In this document: positions 24,056-34,225 of the stretch, in pieces
Numbering within the stretch: position 1 is the first letter of the stretch
Layout of the letters: each line of letters begins with the position of its first letter
NCBI GenBank assembly: GCA_033296885.1
Contig: MU863974.1
Coordinates: 1-64,000, forward strand
Origin: Triangularia verruculosa
Lineage: Eukaryota; Ascomycota; Sordariomycetes; Sordariales; Podosporaceae
Direction: 5' to 3'
DNA: 64,000 nt
The notes under the pieces: model-generated
The model's input: the letters and a program-made list of their open reading frames with translations, nothing else
What the model was told of the DNA's origin: nothing
Databases searched by the model: none
Made by a program: the position numbers and the translations under genes

Positions 24056-25205
24056 ATGCGCGGCATAGAAGAAGATGAGGACCTCCCTCATCTATGGCAG
24101 AAGCCTGCCTACCCTGTGCTTTTGGGGGCGCTGGAAAAACTCAAAGTCGAACCCCCCGTTTGGGGGGCAAAAGAATCGAGATCTGAGATCCTCAAACAGC
24201 AGGCTGCTGTCCAGACTGCTCACGAGCGCAAGGAAGCTCTGGTGTTTATTTCTTCAATCATCAAGAGCGGGTTATCATGGCTTGGGGATGATGAGGAGAG
24301 GGAGGTGCTATGGGAGGAGGCCAGCAAGCGCATGTCGGAGCGATGCGGCCGGACAGGTTGGTTACAGTACTCCTGTCCAATACAGCGAACGGGTGGATGC
24401 TGACCATGGTGTTTAGCCATGGGAGAGATTATTCGTCAGTGGACCTTCGAGAATGATGAATATGGTTCTTTCAGCCTGACGATCAGAGAGCCACCACTAA
24501 CAGGCGACTCTTTGGGCTTGAAGACATGGGGCTCGTCGTACGCGCTTGCTCGACTTCTTCACGAATTTGCGTCCGGCCCTCTGGCGCATTTGGTCCGCTC
24601 GGCGCAAAAGACAGAGGAGGTTCTCGAGCTTGGGTCCGGCACTGGGCTTCTTGGTCTAGCAGCGGCGTGTATCTGGAAGAAGACGGTGTATCTGACCGAT
24701 CTCCTTGAAATCATGCCCAACCTCGAGCACAATGCTTCTCTGAACCGCGCGCTGGTGGAAGAACGAGGAGGCAAAGTCGAGGCTGCTCCTTTGACGTGGG
24801 GCGGTAGCGAGGAAGATGTTGACCCAAGGTTCCGTTCGGGGAAGCGGTTCGAGGTGTGTTCGGTCCTTCTTATTGATGTCCAACCTCCCTTATGCTGACT
24901 GTCAAAAGCTCATTATTGTCGCTGACCCATTATACGACGATGATCATCCTTCGCTGCTGGCAAGTGCCATAGACGAACAGCTCGCTCTCAACACTGATGC
25001 TCGGGTATTGGTGATGGTGCCGCAAAGAGACGAAATCACCAAAGGCCTCTGCGAGACGTTGAGAAATGAGCTCGGCCGACAAATCAGCCCGCTAATCTGC
25101 CAGCATGAAAATATCGTTGCTGGCGAGGACGACTGGGGCGATGGGAACGACGACGACGCACAGCAAGTCGGCTTCTGGTGGGGTATTCTGGGAAGGAATT
25201 CGTGA
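24056..25205 (+). CDS. Rrg1/EFM-like protein-lysine methyltransferase (Methyltransf_16)
   Basis: This is a class I SAM-dependent methyltransferase of the family that includes fission yeast Rrg1 and budding yeast Efm2, which methylates translation elongation factors. The substrate here is inferred. Exons are 24056-24356, 24417-24853 and 24909-25205, giving 344 aa. Introns are 60 bp (phase 1) and 55 bp (phase 0). Residues 1-100 form a helical N-terminal extension (MRGIEEDEDLPHLWQKP). The SAM-binding motif is VLELGSGTGLLGLAAA at about residue 165, followed by the acidic post-I motif VYLTDLLEIMPNLEHN. The post-II segment is LIIVADPLYDDDHPSLL, in the position of the family's DPxY/F substrate motif. 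The C-terminus ends in FWWGILGRNS. It is divergent from the ELL gene across the desert. Confidence 0.85.
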
Positions 25206-26776
25206 AAAAAGAAGCTGAAATTGTTTTCTTTTCTTATTTCATTCGAGTTTTACGAGATATGACGGTTAGATAGCTTTGTTATTTTGTGGGCGGAGCATAG
25301 CGGTCGATAGAGACGGGTAGAAGGTTGAAGTTTTTGAGATGGATTAGAAGATAGACTAGAAGGCGTTGGAGACTTAGACCCTAGATAGATAGAGACCCGC
25401 CTAAAGGAGAGAGGACTGGAACGATTGGTCATCAAATGTCCTTCTACACTGACATCCGGCGCACATTTTGGTCATAGTACGCGACTCTTTAAGGGGACTA
25501 TCTTTCCCGATAGGGCTGGTGTAGTTCTACAGAGCACTCAGTACTCTCCTTGTCTTCTCATCTTGTGCTTTAAAAAGCCGGAGTTCCTCAAGAGCTTTGG
25601 CTTCGAGCACTCGGAGCCTTCGAAGTCTTATTTGCTCAACTCTTTTCTGTTCTTTTGGGTGTTCTATTGCCAGCAAAGCCGTAGAGACAACAATTGTTCT
25701 CCCTTTCCTGAAATGATTTGGAAATTGAATTTTGCTCGTTGAACTTCAAATTCGCCGAAGTGATGCCTTCTCGATAGTGTTTTCGATCAGCCCGAGTCCC
25801 GATCGTGTAGAATCCACCTCCAGCTGTCAATGGTAAAGGCTTTTTTAATGGTCTTGACGTTCTGACAACTGCACTCGCCCCCGTCACCCTCCTCGGCACT
25901 TGCGTCCTCGTGTGGATTGCCCAGGAATCCTCTGATACCTCCGCTATCAGCTATCTAACCTCAACCTTTTCGTTTTGCAATGATGTAATCCGCCTGACTG
26001 GCGCTGCCACCAGAGTTTCCGGCTCATATGGCCAGTATGACTAACGATCAGATATATCATCATGTGCCAGAAAGAGAAAAAAGGAAAACCGGGTCTGGGT
26101 ACCAAGCAGGCCCTAACCCAGCTGCAGCACAGTATGCTCTGCGTGCCAAAGTCTTCCCAACAATCGATCAGATATATAAAATCGAGTACTGTATCACATC
26201 GTCAGCTCATTTGCCTACCCTTTGCGTCTTGAAGTCTTGACGATATCGTCTTTTCCGAGTCTGCCTTGTCGAGGAGACCATCTCGCCATTCTTTTGCAAG
26301 AGACTCAACGAATTCTTTTGCAAGAGACTCAACGAACTTTCTTATTGAGACAAGTCTTCGTAAACCTCCTCCCAGCCACAGTAGGGCAGGCGCTCTCCGA
26401 TGTTTCAAATTGCTCTCCACCCATACCCATGGTACCAGAACTCCCAAAGGTGACTGTCGAAGCCATCTTGATCAGGATAGCCATATCGTCCTGGAAGGTT
26501 CCATGCACGGAATCAAGCTCATCGGCAGCCGACCCTTCTCTTTCCCGTGGCTTCCATCTCCAGGACTTTAGACTTTCGTGCACACAACGCCCCATATCTC
26601 GTTAGAAAAACTCGGGAGATAAAACTCTCCAACCCACTTGACACCGAACCTTTCTTTTCTTAAACTTGACAAAAGAAAGCTCTCATCGACGCCAGTCCTA
26701 GATACCAAGCCCAACCTCGACATTTCTCAGACTATTAGTGAACAGTCCAAAGACATCAAGGAGTACCATAGTCAAG
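25206..26776. other. intergenic region with a 24-bp tandem duplication
   Basis: This is 1.57 kb of non-coding sequence upstream of the fast-evolving ORF at 26777. Short frames exist (127 codons at 26222-26605, +) without domains. Two similar blocks containing ATCAGATATAT occur near 26049 and 26168. I see no transposon ends. Confidence 0.5.
26288..26335. repeat. perfect 24-bp tandem duplication
   Basis: Two identical 24-bp units (26288-26311 and 26312-26335), each beginning ATTCTTTTGC and ending ACTCAACGA. The absence of any difference between the copies suggests a recent event, or one too short for RIP to detect. Confidence 0.95.
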
Positions 26777-28606
26777 ATGAACACCCCAAAGTTCGACCTG
26801 AAGGCGCTCACGCCCGAGCAAGAGCAATTCCTTGGGGAGAGAAGAGGTCCCGACCACGCGCCGCAAGCCGTCGCCAACGCTTTCAACGCGACTTTCAACC
26901 CCCCAGCGCCCATCACCCGCAGACAAGTCACTCACTGGATGATGATGCCTTCCCGAAGACCAGCGATTGAATGGCCCCCGTACGTTGCACCACATCCCTC
27001 TGATCTGCCACCTTCACACCGTTTCTTTCCACTTGAAAGCCCTCGTCAACCCAAAGCTGACCCTCCTTTTCCTCACAGTCAACCTGTCACACTTGCAACC
27101 TTGGGACCGCAACGAGTCGTAAACAACCACATATGGAATCCGACCCTAGCTGGTCCCGCAAGTGGCCACCAGGGCCCAGCCATACCCCTTCACGCCCTGC
27201 CCGTGAACAACTATGGACGACATCCGACCCAAGCTGGTGACGCAGCGATCAACTGGCAACGTGCGGCACTTGCCAACGCCAACAACAACCGCAGACCACA
27301 CCAGGCCCCAGCTGGTCTCGCAAATGTCCACCAGGGCCCTGGACAGCCGTCATACCCATCTGCGGCTTATGGTTTCATCGGCGGGTTTCCGTTTTTGCCC
27401 GGTTACCCTCTTGCGTCTCCGGCGGCCATGCAAAATGCCGGTCCGATGGATCTTGGTGCTGGTCTTGCTGCGCCTGCGCCCGCGGCTTTGGCGTTTGCGG
27501 GCCCCGTTGCTGGATATAATCCTGGCCAGCAAGCGGTGACAAGCCTAGGACCGCCGCCAGTAAACGGTCAGCCAGGGCAGGCATTCGCGCGAGGAGGCCT
27601 GATGATGCCCCAGGATGCGTTCGTAGCCGGCAGGGCGCCGCACTTGCAGCCGGCCACACATCCTCCTGTTGATCAGGAAGGGGAGATCAAGGTCAACTTG
27701 ACGGGTGACAATTCTCGGGGTAAATGGTTGAAGACGCTCAAAGGTTGGAACGAGTTTAGAGCGAAGTTCCCTCAAGGTTTGGATCATTTGCCGAACAAAC
27801 TGAAATCGGCTATGAAACATAGCTTGATATCAGACCTCGCAGCCTTTGGGAGAGTCCCAATTAAGGACTCGGCAGAATACCCCAGAATCTTTGTGTACGC
27901 CCCTGGATGTACCCCTGATAAAGCAAGAGGGGTAGATAAAGATGGCGTCTGGTATACCGACACGCATGATACCTGCGACAGGACGTTTGTGCACCGGCAT
28001 AGATGGGATGGTGAGACCGATTCCCGGGACATGGCGGCTGCCCAGATATGGCAGCAGCAAATGGATCAACTGTCTGGCTCCAGTACTGAAAAAGTCCACG
28101 AGGCGCACATGAAGCAAGCCAGCAAAGCCTTTAGAGACAAGATGGAGGCGGAGGGTTTGAGAGATCAGCCAATGATAGCCAAATCCCCACGAAGTGCCGC
28201 CTCAAAGGCCAGGACCGCTCGAGAGATTGCTGCCGACAACGTTCCTCCTGCAAACGGCTCTCCCGTGTCCCCAGACGGTCCTGCTGTAAACGGCTCCCCC
28301 TTGCCCCCAGACGGTGCCCCTCGGCAACGAAAACGAACGAGGGAAGAAGCAAGTCTGGACGACGGCGGCCAGCCGGGGAAAAGGCCGACGACATCGCCCC
28401 CGGAAAGTCGATCTGCCGAACCGGCATGGGCACCAGCACCGAACCGGCTGCCCGAGCCCCCAGATCCTCCTGATCAACCGGGGACTGAGCAAGCGCCTGT
28501 GCAAGAGCAGTCTGCTCTTCAGGCGCACGAGCAGGTGCCTCTGCCAGACCTGCTCGCTGATCTGGCGGGCAGGCAAGCGCCGTTACCAGATGGGTTCGCT
28601 CAGTAA
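26777..28606 (+). CDS. lineage-specific Pro/Ala-rich protein ending at a premature in-frame TAA
   Basis: I do not recognise this gene. The first ATG in a good context gives 609 aa (26777-28606); the frame opens earlier only through a GTG. Residues 1-60 (LTPEQEQFLGERRGP, then AVANAFNATF and TRRQVTHWM) look like a small helix-turn-helix or homeodomain-like fold. A long Pro/Ala/Gly/Asn-rich region follows, with imprecise repeats built around HQGP and ANxxRxP. A more ordered block comes next (about 305-460; GKWLKTLKGWNEFRAKFPQG, then CDRTFVHRHRWDGET). The tail is acidic and Pro-rich, with a KRKRTREE cluster and 31-aa repeats containing RQAPLPDG and GQAPLPDG. The TAA at 28604 falls inside a repeat where both neighbouring copies have CAA. 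The frame stays open for 66 more codons to a TGA at 28805-28807. The protein is therefore probably truncated, or the stop is read through. Its function is unknown. Confidence 0.6.
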   Translation: MNTPKFDLKALTPEQEQFLGERRGPDHAPQAVANAFNATFNPPAPITRRQVTHWMMMPSRRPAIEWPPYVAPHPSDLPPSHRFFPLESPRQPKADPPFPHSQPVTLATLGPQRVVNNHIWNPTLAGPASGHQGPAIPLHALPVNNYGRHPTQAGDAAINWQRAALANANNNRRPHQAPAGLANVHQGPGQPSYPSAAYGFIGGFPFLPGYPLASPAAMQNAGPMDLGAGLAAPAPAALAFAGPVAGYNPGQQAVTSLGPPPVNGQPGQAFARGGLMMPQDAFVAGRAPHLQPATHPPVDQEGEIKVNLTGDNSRGKWLKTLKGWNEFRAKFPQGLDHLPNKLKSAMKHSLISDLAAFGRVPIKDSAEYPRIFVYAPGCTPDKARGVDKDGVWYTDTHDTCDRTFVHRHRWDGETDSRDMAAAQIWQQQMDQLSGSSTEKVHEAHMKQASKAFRDKMEAEGLRDQPMIAKSPRSAASKARTAREIAADNVPPANGSPVSPDGPAVNGSPLPPDGAPRQRKRTREEASLDDGGQPGKRPTTSPPESRSAEPAWAPAPNRLPEPPDPPDQPGTEQAPVQEQSALQAHEQVPLPDLLADLAGRQAPLPDGFAQ

Positions 28607-28704
28607 CCGGGGGCTGAGCAGGACGAGGACCCTTGGGGCTTTCTTCCGGCTGATCTTGCGGACGGGCAAGCGCCGTTGCCAGATGGGCTCGCTCAGCAAC
28701 CAGG
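28470..28704 (+). repeat. 93-bp in-frame repeat with transition-type divergence
   Basis: Two main copies begin at 28556 and 28649 (spacing 93 bp, 31 codons). A partial earlier copy of their 3' part lies at about 28472-28495. Over about 60 aligned bases the main copies differ at roughly eight positions, seven of them C/T or G/A changes. Codons at matching positions read CAA (28475), TAA (28604) and CAA (in the last copy), so one transition created the stop. Confidence 0.85.
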
Positions 28705-28807
28705 GGCCAATTTTCCCTTTGCGGAAGCATACTTCTTTGAAATAGATGATCTTTTGCAAGCAGAGTATGAACCGGGAGGCGATGGCGGCGCTTTCGGCGG
28801 TGGTTGA
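28607..28807 (+). pseudogene. downstream in-frame continuation of the 26777 ORF
   Basis: After the TAA at 28604-28606 the same frame remains open for 66 codons to TGA. It reads first as a repeat of the upstream unit (LADGQAPLPDGLAQQPG), then as a distinct acidic and aromatic end (FPFAEAYFFEIDDLLQAEYE) and a Gly-rich tail. The ordered ending looks like a real C-terminus lost by the stop. Readthrough or strain polymorphism would restore it. Confidence 0.6.
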
Positions 28808-30157
28808 TCGGTGGTCGGTAGCGGATGCGGTGGAGGAGCGACGGGGACAGCTGAGATTCTGGGAGAGACGAAATCGGTGTCGAAGGGCAAGACAGGCGAG
28901 GCTTCACGATGTTCGGGTACGGTCGGGGATAGATGACTACGGGGAGTGATGATTTCTGCGGTCGTAGATGGGGGATTAGCTCGGGGAAAGGGAGGCAGAG
29001 GCAGGAAGGGTTGATGCGGTAGTAATTTGTGTGTACCTAGGAATCGTCAGCGGGTTGGCAGATAATGTATTTGCGTTGCCTATTAAGCATCTGTTGATCA
29101 AACCTTTCTCTTGCTTGTGGGAAGCCTGAAAGCGTAGGGCGAAGTGACTGTGTGGAAAGAGCGACGTGGTGTTGAGGGGTTCTTTACCTTTGACAGCAAG
29201 TGGGACTACTGTACCCAGTGGGGTTTCAGAGGGCAACCAGAACCTAATACTTACAAGACACCGCCTCGACAGATGCTACTTTGAGCTCTGATCAGTTGCT
29301 ATTCACCAAATCTCGCTTTTCTTAAGACACTCGCCTCATAGGTGAAGCGAAAGCATTGCGGCTCTGAAGCAATCGTATTGACACCAAAATTACCTGATAT
29401 TAACGGAGAATACCTGATTCACATACTAATCGATGACGAAGCACTGCAAAGCGGTGTGGAAGCAATGCAGTGAGTTACCGGACAAGTCAGGTCTTGTGGT
29501 AAGTGGCGCATCTCGAGATGAACCGGACTGACTATAAGGAAAACCAGCCCTGAGAAAATCCCAGCCAGATGAGCTTTTTTTTCCAAGTCACCAATCCTTC
29601 GACCGCACGCTTCATGATATTAGACACCATAAAGACGACCTTATGTGGGATTGGCAGCCAAGAGTTCCACTTACACCTTGAGCGTGTCGGAGGACATCAA
29701 GCGTCATGAATGAGGCACAGAAAACTGTGTTTCAGACTCTTCGACCGCGCGCTTCATGATATTAGACACCATAACGACGACCTTAAGTGGAACCGGCAGT
29801 CGAGAGTTCCACTTACATCTCGAACGTGACGGAGGACATCGAGCGTCACGGATGAGGCACAGCAAACTAGGTTTCAGATCGCCATGAACGGCTAGGATCT
29901 GTTGTATGATCACTCAATGATAAAGCAGCCGCTGTTGGGGGCCTCTGGAAGCTCAATGGCAAGTGTAACCCTCATGAGGCGGTATGGTTGAGGCCCAGCC
30001 CTGGGCCGCTCGATGCTTCGGACCGCTTTGTGCGACCGCACGGGAATTTGGAGGATTATTTTGGCTTATAACAAGCATGGAGTATGCTATTCCTGTTTCA
30101 GTTGTTCTTTGTTGGTTTTCTTTCTCTTTTCTCCTTGAGGTGCACTGTGTTGACATC
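28808..30157. other. intergenic region holding a 142-bp tandem duplication
   Basis: 1.35 kb without a supported gene. Besides the tandem duplication I see only short frames. Part of this stretch is the promoter of the Cys-rich membrane protein that starts at 30158. Confidence 0.5.
29597..29880. repeat. 142-bp direct tandem duplication, about 87% identical
   Basis: Copy 1 is 29597-29738 and copy 2 is 29739-29880, each starting CTTCGACCGC. By eye they differ at about 18 positions, of which about 13 are transitions in both directions. That pattern fits RIP or methylation-driven decay better than random drift. No coding function is visible. Confidence 0.9.
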
Positions 30158-31164
30158 ATGAGAAGACACATCCATTACTCTCTTTTATCCGTTTTTTGTT
30201 ATGTTTCCGGTTGCATAGCTGTAAACAAGTGTTTCTACCCTGGCGGTGGAGAATCTTTAGATGACGTTCCCTGTGATGCAGATGCCGAAGTCAGCGTCTG
30301 CTGTGGTAGCTCCGCGTCTGGCGGAGCGTGCCTCTCGAACAAACTATGTATGGGAACGGATGGGAAAATGAGCCGTGGCTCTTGCACTGACAAGACCTTT
30401 CTGTCGCCGGAATGTCCTAACTTTTGTTCCGGTGAGCATTCTTGGGGTCGGTTGTGTTGGTCAGGCGTGAAGCTAACCATCATGTATCCTCAGTACTCCG
30501 CCAAGGGATCGTCGTGACGCCTTGTCTCAATGGCAATGACAGCAGCACCACTCACTGTTGCTTCCTCGATCGCAACTGCTGCAATGACGAGTCAGCTCAA
30601 TTCGAGGCTCCTCCCGCTCAGCCAGTTCCAACAGCGACGTGGAACAGGATATTAGCCCGCTATGTAACCGTTCGACTCGAATCTTCCACCTCTTTGCCTT
30701 CAACCTCGAAGTCAACAGGAAGCACCGACACGACAGCACCACCTACAAGCACCACTGCTTCCAGCACACAAACAACATCAACATCCGGGAACGTACAATC
30801 CCAGCCTCAACAACAATCCTCAGAAGCCCTACCACCAACAACAACAGCCGGAATCGCCATAGGCGCTATAGTCGGCGCCGCCCTCATCACAGCAGTAATC
30901 TACCTACTTTGGCGGCTGAACAAAAGCCAAAAGATACTCGAGCAAGCAGTAGTCGGGAACCAGGCACCATTCCCCGAAAACATGACGCAGTACAGCCATT
31001 CATACACGTTAGCGCCCCCACAGTCTCCCTTCTATCACTCCTCTCAACATTCATACACAACCGATACCGAGTCTGCCAAGGAACTGCCATCAGACAGAAG
31101 TGCGGGTGAGCTCTACGCAGGGCCATTACCGACGTCTTATTCTTCTGGCAAGAGATTTAGTTAG
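30158..31164 (+). CDS. secreted/single-pass membrane protein with a Cys-rich ectodomain
   Basis: This looks like a cell-surface protein; I cannot name its ligand or role. Exons are 30158-30431 and 30494-31164 (62-bp intron, phase 1), giving 314 aa. The ATG at 30158 is chosen because a signal peptide follows at once (MRRHIHYSLLSVFCYVSGCIA). The ectodomain has many cysteines: NKCFYPGG, VPCD, VCCG, ACLSNKLCMG, SCTDKT, CPNFC, PCLNG, HCCFLDRNCC. A Ser/Thr-rich stalk follows (about 165-225). Next come one transmembrane helix (GIAIGAIVGAALITAVIYLL) and a cytosolic tail with Tyr/Ser-rich stretches. The arrangement is common in ascomycete surface proteins that lack a described function. The 3' part of exon 2 has weaker codon order, so a small unrecognised intron is possible. 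Confidence 0.7.
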
Positions 31165-32471
31165 GTGTGTTATGGTGGGATAATCAGGGGCTGTGGGAGA
31201 ATTGGGGTTGCCACGGCAACACACCGGACACAAGGTAATTGGTGGGGTTTAGGTTCGTATGGCAAGGGTACATATATGTGAATAAAAAGAAAACATGCTG
31301 TTAATTCAACCTTTTCATATTGTAGTATTAATCTTAATAACAACCTGCACATAAGTATCATGTGATTTTGTTGACCCCTGAACCACCCCCTTATCTCTTT
31401 GTTTACCAAAGGCTTGGCAAATACCAAGAAAAAAAGGGGGTCCACAAAAGTCTCAGCCACCAACACGCCCTCTAAAATATATGAGAAAAGGAAAAACAAT
31501 TCAACAACGCCTGAAGATATCATGCGAGGCAAAGGCATACGCAAAAGAAAGTGGTGAAAAATGCGATGAATATACTAAACATCGCAAAGCTACAAGAACC
31601 ATATGCAAGCAATATATCCACAGGCTTGTGGGCTCTGGGAGCAACCAAGTGAGGACTGTCTGCCCTGAAAAGCGGTCCCAGGTAAAAGGGCCCGCAACAA
31701 ATAACAATACTGGGGTTTACCTTACCATAGCCTTCTTCTCACACGAGAACTACCAGTTTCGAACACCCTACTTCTGCCGAATATGAGGCCGGCGAGACTT
31801 CCTGTAACCACAGGCGAAAACCTTTGCAGCGGCGCTATCGCCAATAGCCCAGGAACCTTTGACGCCGTGCGCGACAAGTACCCAAGCCAGTTGGCCCACT
31901 CCAGTGTTCCACAGTATACACCACCAGTTTTGAGTAAACCCGGGGGAAAAGCAAGCTCCAGCTATCGAGTTAACCAAGACCGGCTAGCTCTCTTGTGCTC
32001 CTTAATATTGGCGGTGAGCTTCTTCCTTGCCCACCATCTGATAGATTCCGTGACAGCCTTCTGTACGGTAGTCTCGGCTGGAAATCTTGTAAATCTCCCT
32101 GTCTTTTTCGTCCTTGTTTCTCTTCGTCCTATTTAGCGGCCTTCCTATGGACATTTTCAGCAGTCACTTCACAAACATCCTCAGCAACCTTTTTACAGTA
32201 CCCTAAGCCATTCACTACATGAAAATCCCACTGCATAACTGTATGATCATGACCATCAAATAGCTAGCCACAGATACAAATATCTGACGGAAGACGACCC
32301 TTCCTGAATAAGGAAAATATGCCCTTATGATGATCCCATGCATAGGTCGGAAGGCAATGTCATCGCAAATTTAGCACCTACCGCCCATCAACTCATAATA
32401 GCTTCCAGCGCCATTTACCCCTGAAAAAAAGAGAAGAAAATCAAAACCCTCCATACCACTCTGGGTCCATT
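31165..32471. other. intergenic region, nothing recognised
   Basis: 1.3 kb between convergent genes. Short frames of up to 124 codons on either strand show no domain. I see no RNA gene or repeat. Confidence 0.5.
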
Positions 32472-33497
32472 TCACCATCCGTCATCATAATCGTCAATAT
32501 CGTCCTCCGCATAAGCCTCGTCAATATTGTCCTCCGCAGAAGCCTCATCAATATTGTCCTCCGCAGAAGCCACCCGCTTCTGGGACAGCCGAGCCACTGG
32601 CTTGAGTGCCATCATCTCCTCCTTCTCCGCTTGTTCAACTTCCGCTTGAGCTTTCCGCAGCTTATCCCACAGGACTGCCACCTCTTCCTTCGCCTTCTTT
32701 CCCTTGGCACGAGCTTCCTGGTAGATTTGTATGGCTTTGTCAAGGTCAAGCTCATCTTCAAGTCCAGCTTGGTTCGACTGCTCCTCCTCCTCGGGACATC
32801 TTGCGGATGATACAGTTGCGGTTGGTGTCAGAATCGCCACAGAGCTCGCCGTCACAGGGCGCCATCCTCCTCTACGTCTCAATTCAAGTTAGCAAGCAAG
32901 GTACATCGCAATCTTGTGCTATCAGCAACTTACCCCCAATCCCAATGATCATCCTCGAGAATTTTCACCGAGGTCGTCTCCAGACGCTGGTCAACGGTCG
33001 TAGACTCTGTTGGCTGAGTTTTAATCCGCGTCATGTCGGCTTTGTACGAGAAGTAGTTCTCCCTCCTCCAATTCTCAGGTACTTGTTGTTGAGCCCGCGG
33101 AAGACTGGAGGTCTCGTGTCTTCTCGCGTCATCAACGTCAAGAAACATCTTACAGTCGATTTCCCAGGAAGAGCAAATATAAAACCATTTTCCGTCTCGC
33201 CTTGAGAGCAGAGCCGGGTTCATATAGCCGCAGTCGCCTAGTATTTTTGCGTCAGTCCTCTATTTCCAGTACTCTTGACGGAGAAAGATCCAAGGCAACC
33301 AAAAAGAAAACATACAATGCCAAATAGGGACATCGCTATCTTTCTCGGTGACGAGTCGACCATTTTCACCCGCAATGCTCCTGACGACGTCGCCGTTGCA
33401 CGCCCGTATACAATGCTTTTCGATCAATCGCTGGTTAGCACAAGTCGTCGACAACCCAGGGCGGCTCTACCATTCAGAGCGAAGAAAAACATACCAT
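32472..33497 (-). CDS. GRF-type zinc finger protein with C-terminal coiled coil
   Basis: GRF zinc fingers bind single-stranded nucleic acid in Top3, APE2 and many fungal proteins of unknown role. Four exons are inferred: 33497-33495 (only the ATG), 33430-33316, 33237-32934 and 32871-32472, giving 273 aa. Every join keeps frame, the donors are GTATGT, GTATGT and GTAAGT, and a GCTAAC branch site precedes the acceptor of intron 1. The finger spans about residues 36-66: WHCDCGYMNPALLSRRDG, then KWFYICSSWEIDCKMFLDVD. This is the CxC, FYxC and CxFxxxDD pattern of the family. The C-terminal third is a charged coiled coil (DLDKAIQIYQEARAKGKKAK), followed by a three-copy SAEDNIDEA repeat and an acidic end. 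The ATG-only first exon is the least certain part: an upstream in-frame TAA blocks extension. The gene could be an accessory family member. Confidence 0.6.
32491..32571 (-). repeat. three 27-bp in-frame units encoding SAEDNIDEA-type repeats
   Basis: The units are at 32491-32517, 32518-32544 and 32545-32571, in the last exon of the GRF-finger gene. They differ by a few point changes and encode 9-aa acidic repeats. Length variation between strains is likely. Confidence 0.9.
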
Positions 33498-34225
33498 CTT
33501 GGCTTTCGGTTATCGAGCGACTTTTCTCGAGGTTCGGTACTTTTGTGATCGCGATGGAGTTACGCACAGTCGAGAGCTTGAGCGCGGGAAGTCGGAGGGA
33601 AGCAAAAGGTCGCGCGGCGAGAACCTCGACTCGGTGGTGAGTGAGACGAGAAAGTTTGAAAGTGAGAGAAAAGGCGGGGAAGAAGAAAATGAGCTACAAT
33701 TGCTCTGAAAAAAATAGCAGGAGGAAGGTACGAAAGACGGACACGTGCCGTCACGCGTTAGTTGCTCCTTCCCTCCCAGCTCACAGTAGCCAGGCAACCA
33801 ACCAATTATCGATTCTCCGCCGTTTGCTTTCTCCTCCTCCACATACATGAATCAAGCATGCTTTCCCTGTAGAGGATTGACTACCTCAGTAGCTGGTGTG
33901 AATCACACCAAGAACCGCTTCATCACCAGTCCCCCCAGGGACATTACAGGAATCAACACCGCCATAGCAACGTTCATACACATAAATGGTATATCCATGT
34001 TCAATTACCTTATACAAGAAAACCCTCCCCAGAAATCTATTACTACACCAAGTTGTATCCATTCCACCGTTTATCCCCCCACCCCCTCCGTCCCTGACCC
34101 AGGGACAATGCTTCTTTCAATGCCAATTCATCGCATGCTCATTTGTATATCCATTTCACCAATAATAATTATAAAAGACCACCCCTTTCATCTCTCCTTT
34201 TCTTTTAGACAAAGCTTCCCCCTCA
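33498..34225. other. intergenic between the GRF-finger gene and pmr1
   Basis: About 730 bp, both flanking genes on the minus strand. The part near 34240 is C-rich. I see no supported ORF beyond antisense shadows of pmr1. Confidence 0.5.

Noticed and set aside
28131..28907. 258-codon minus-strand frame opposite the orphan ORF
   Set aside because: It is antisense to the repeat-rich end of the 26777 ORF. The plus strand is preferred because it has the ATG context, ordered N-terminus and repeat frame.
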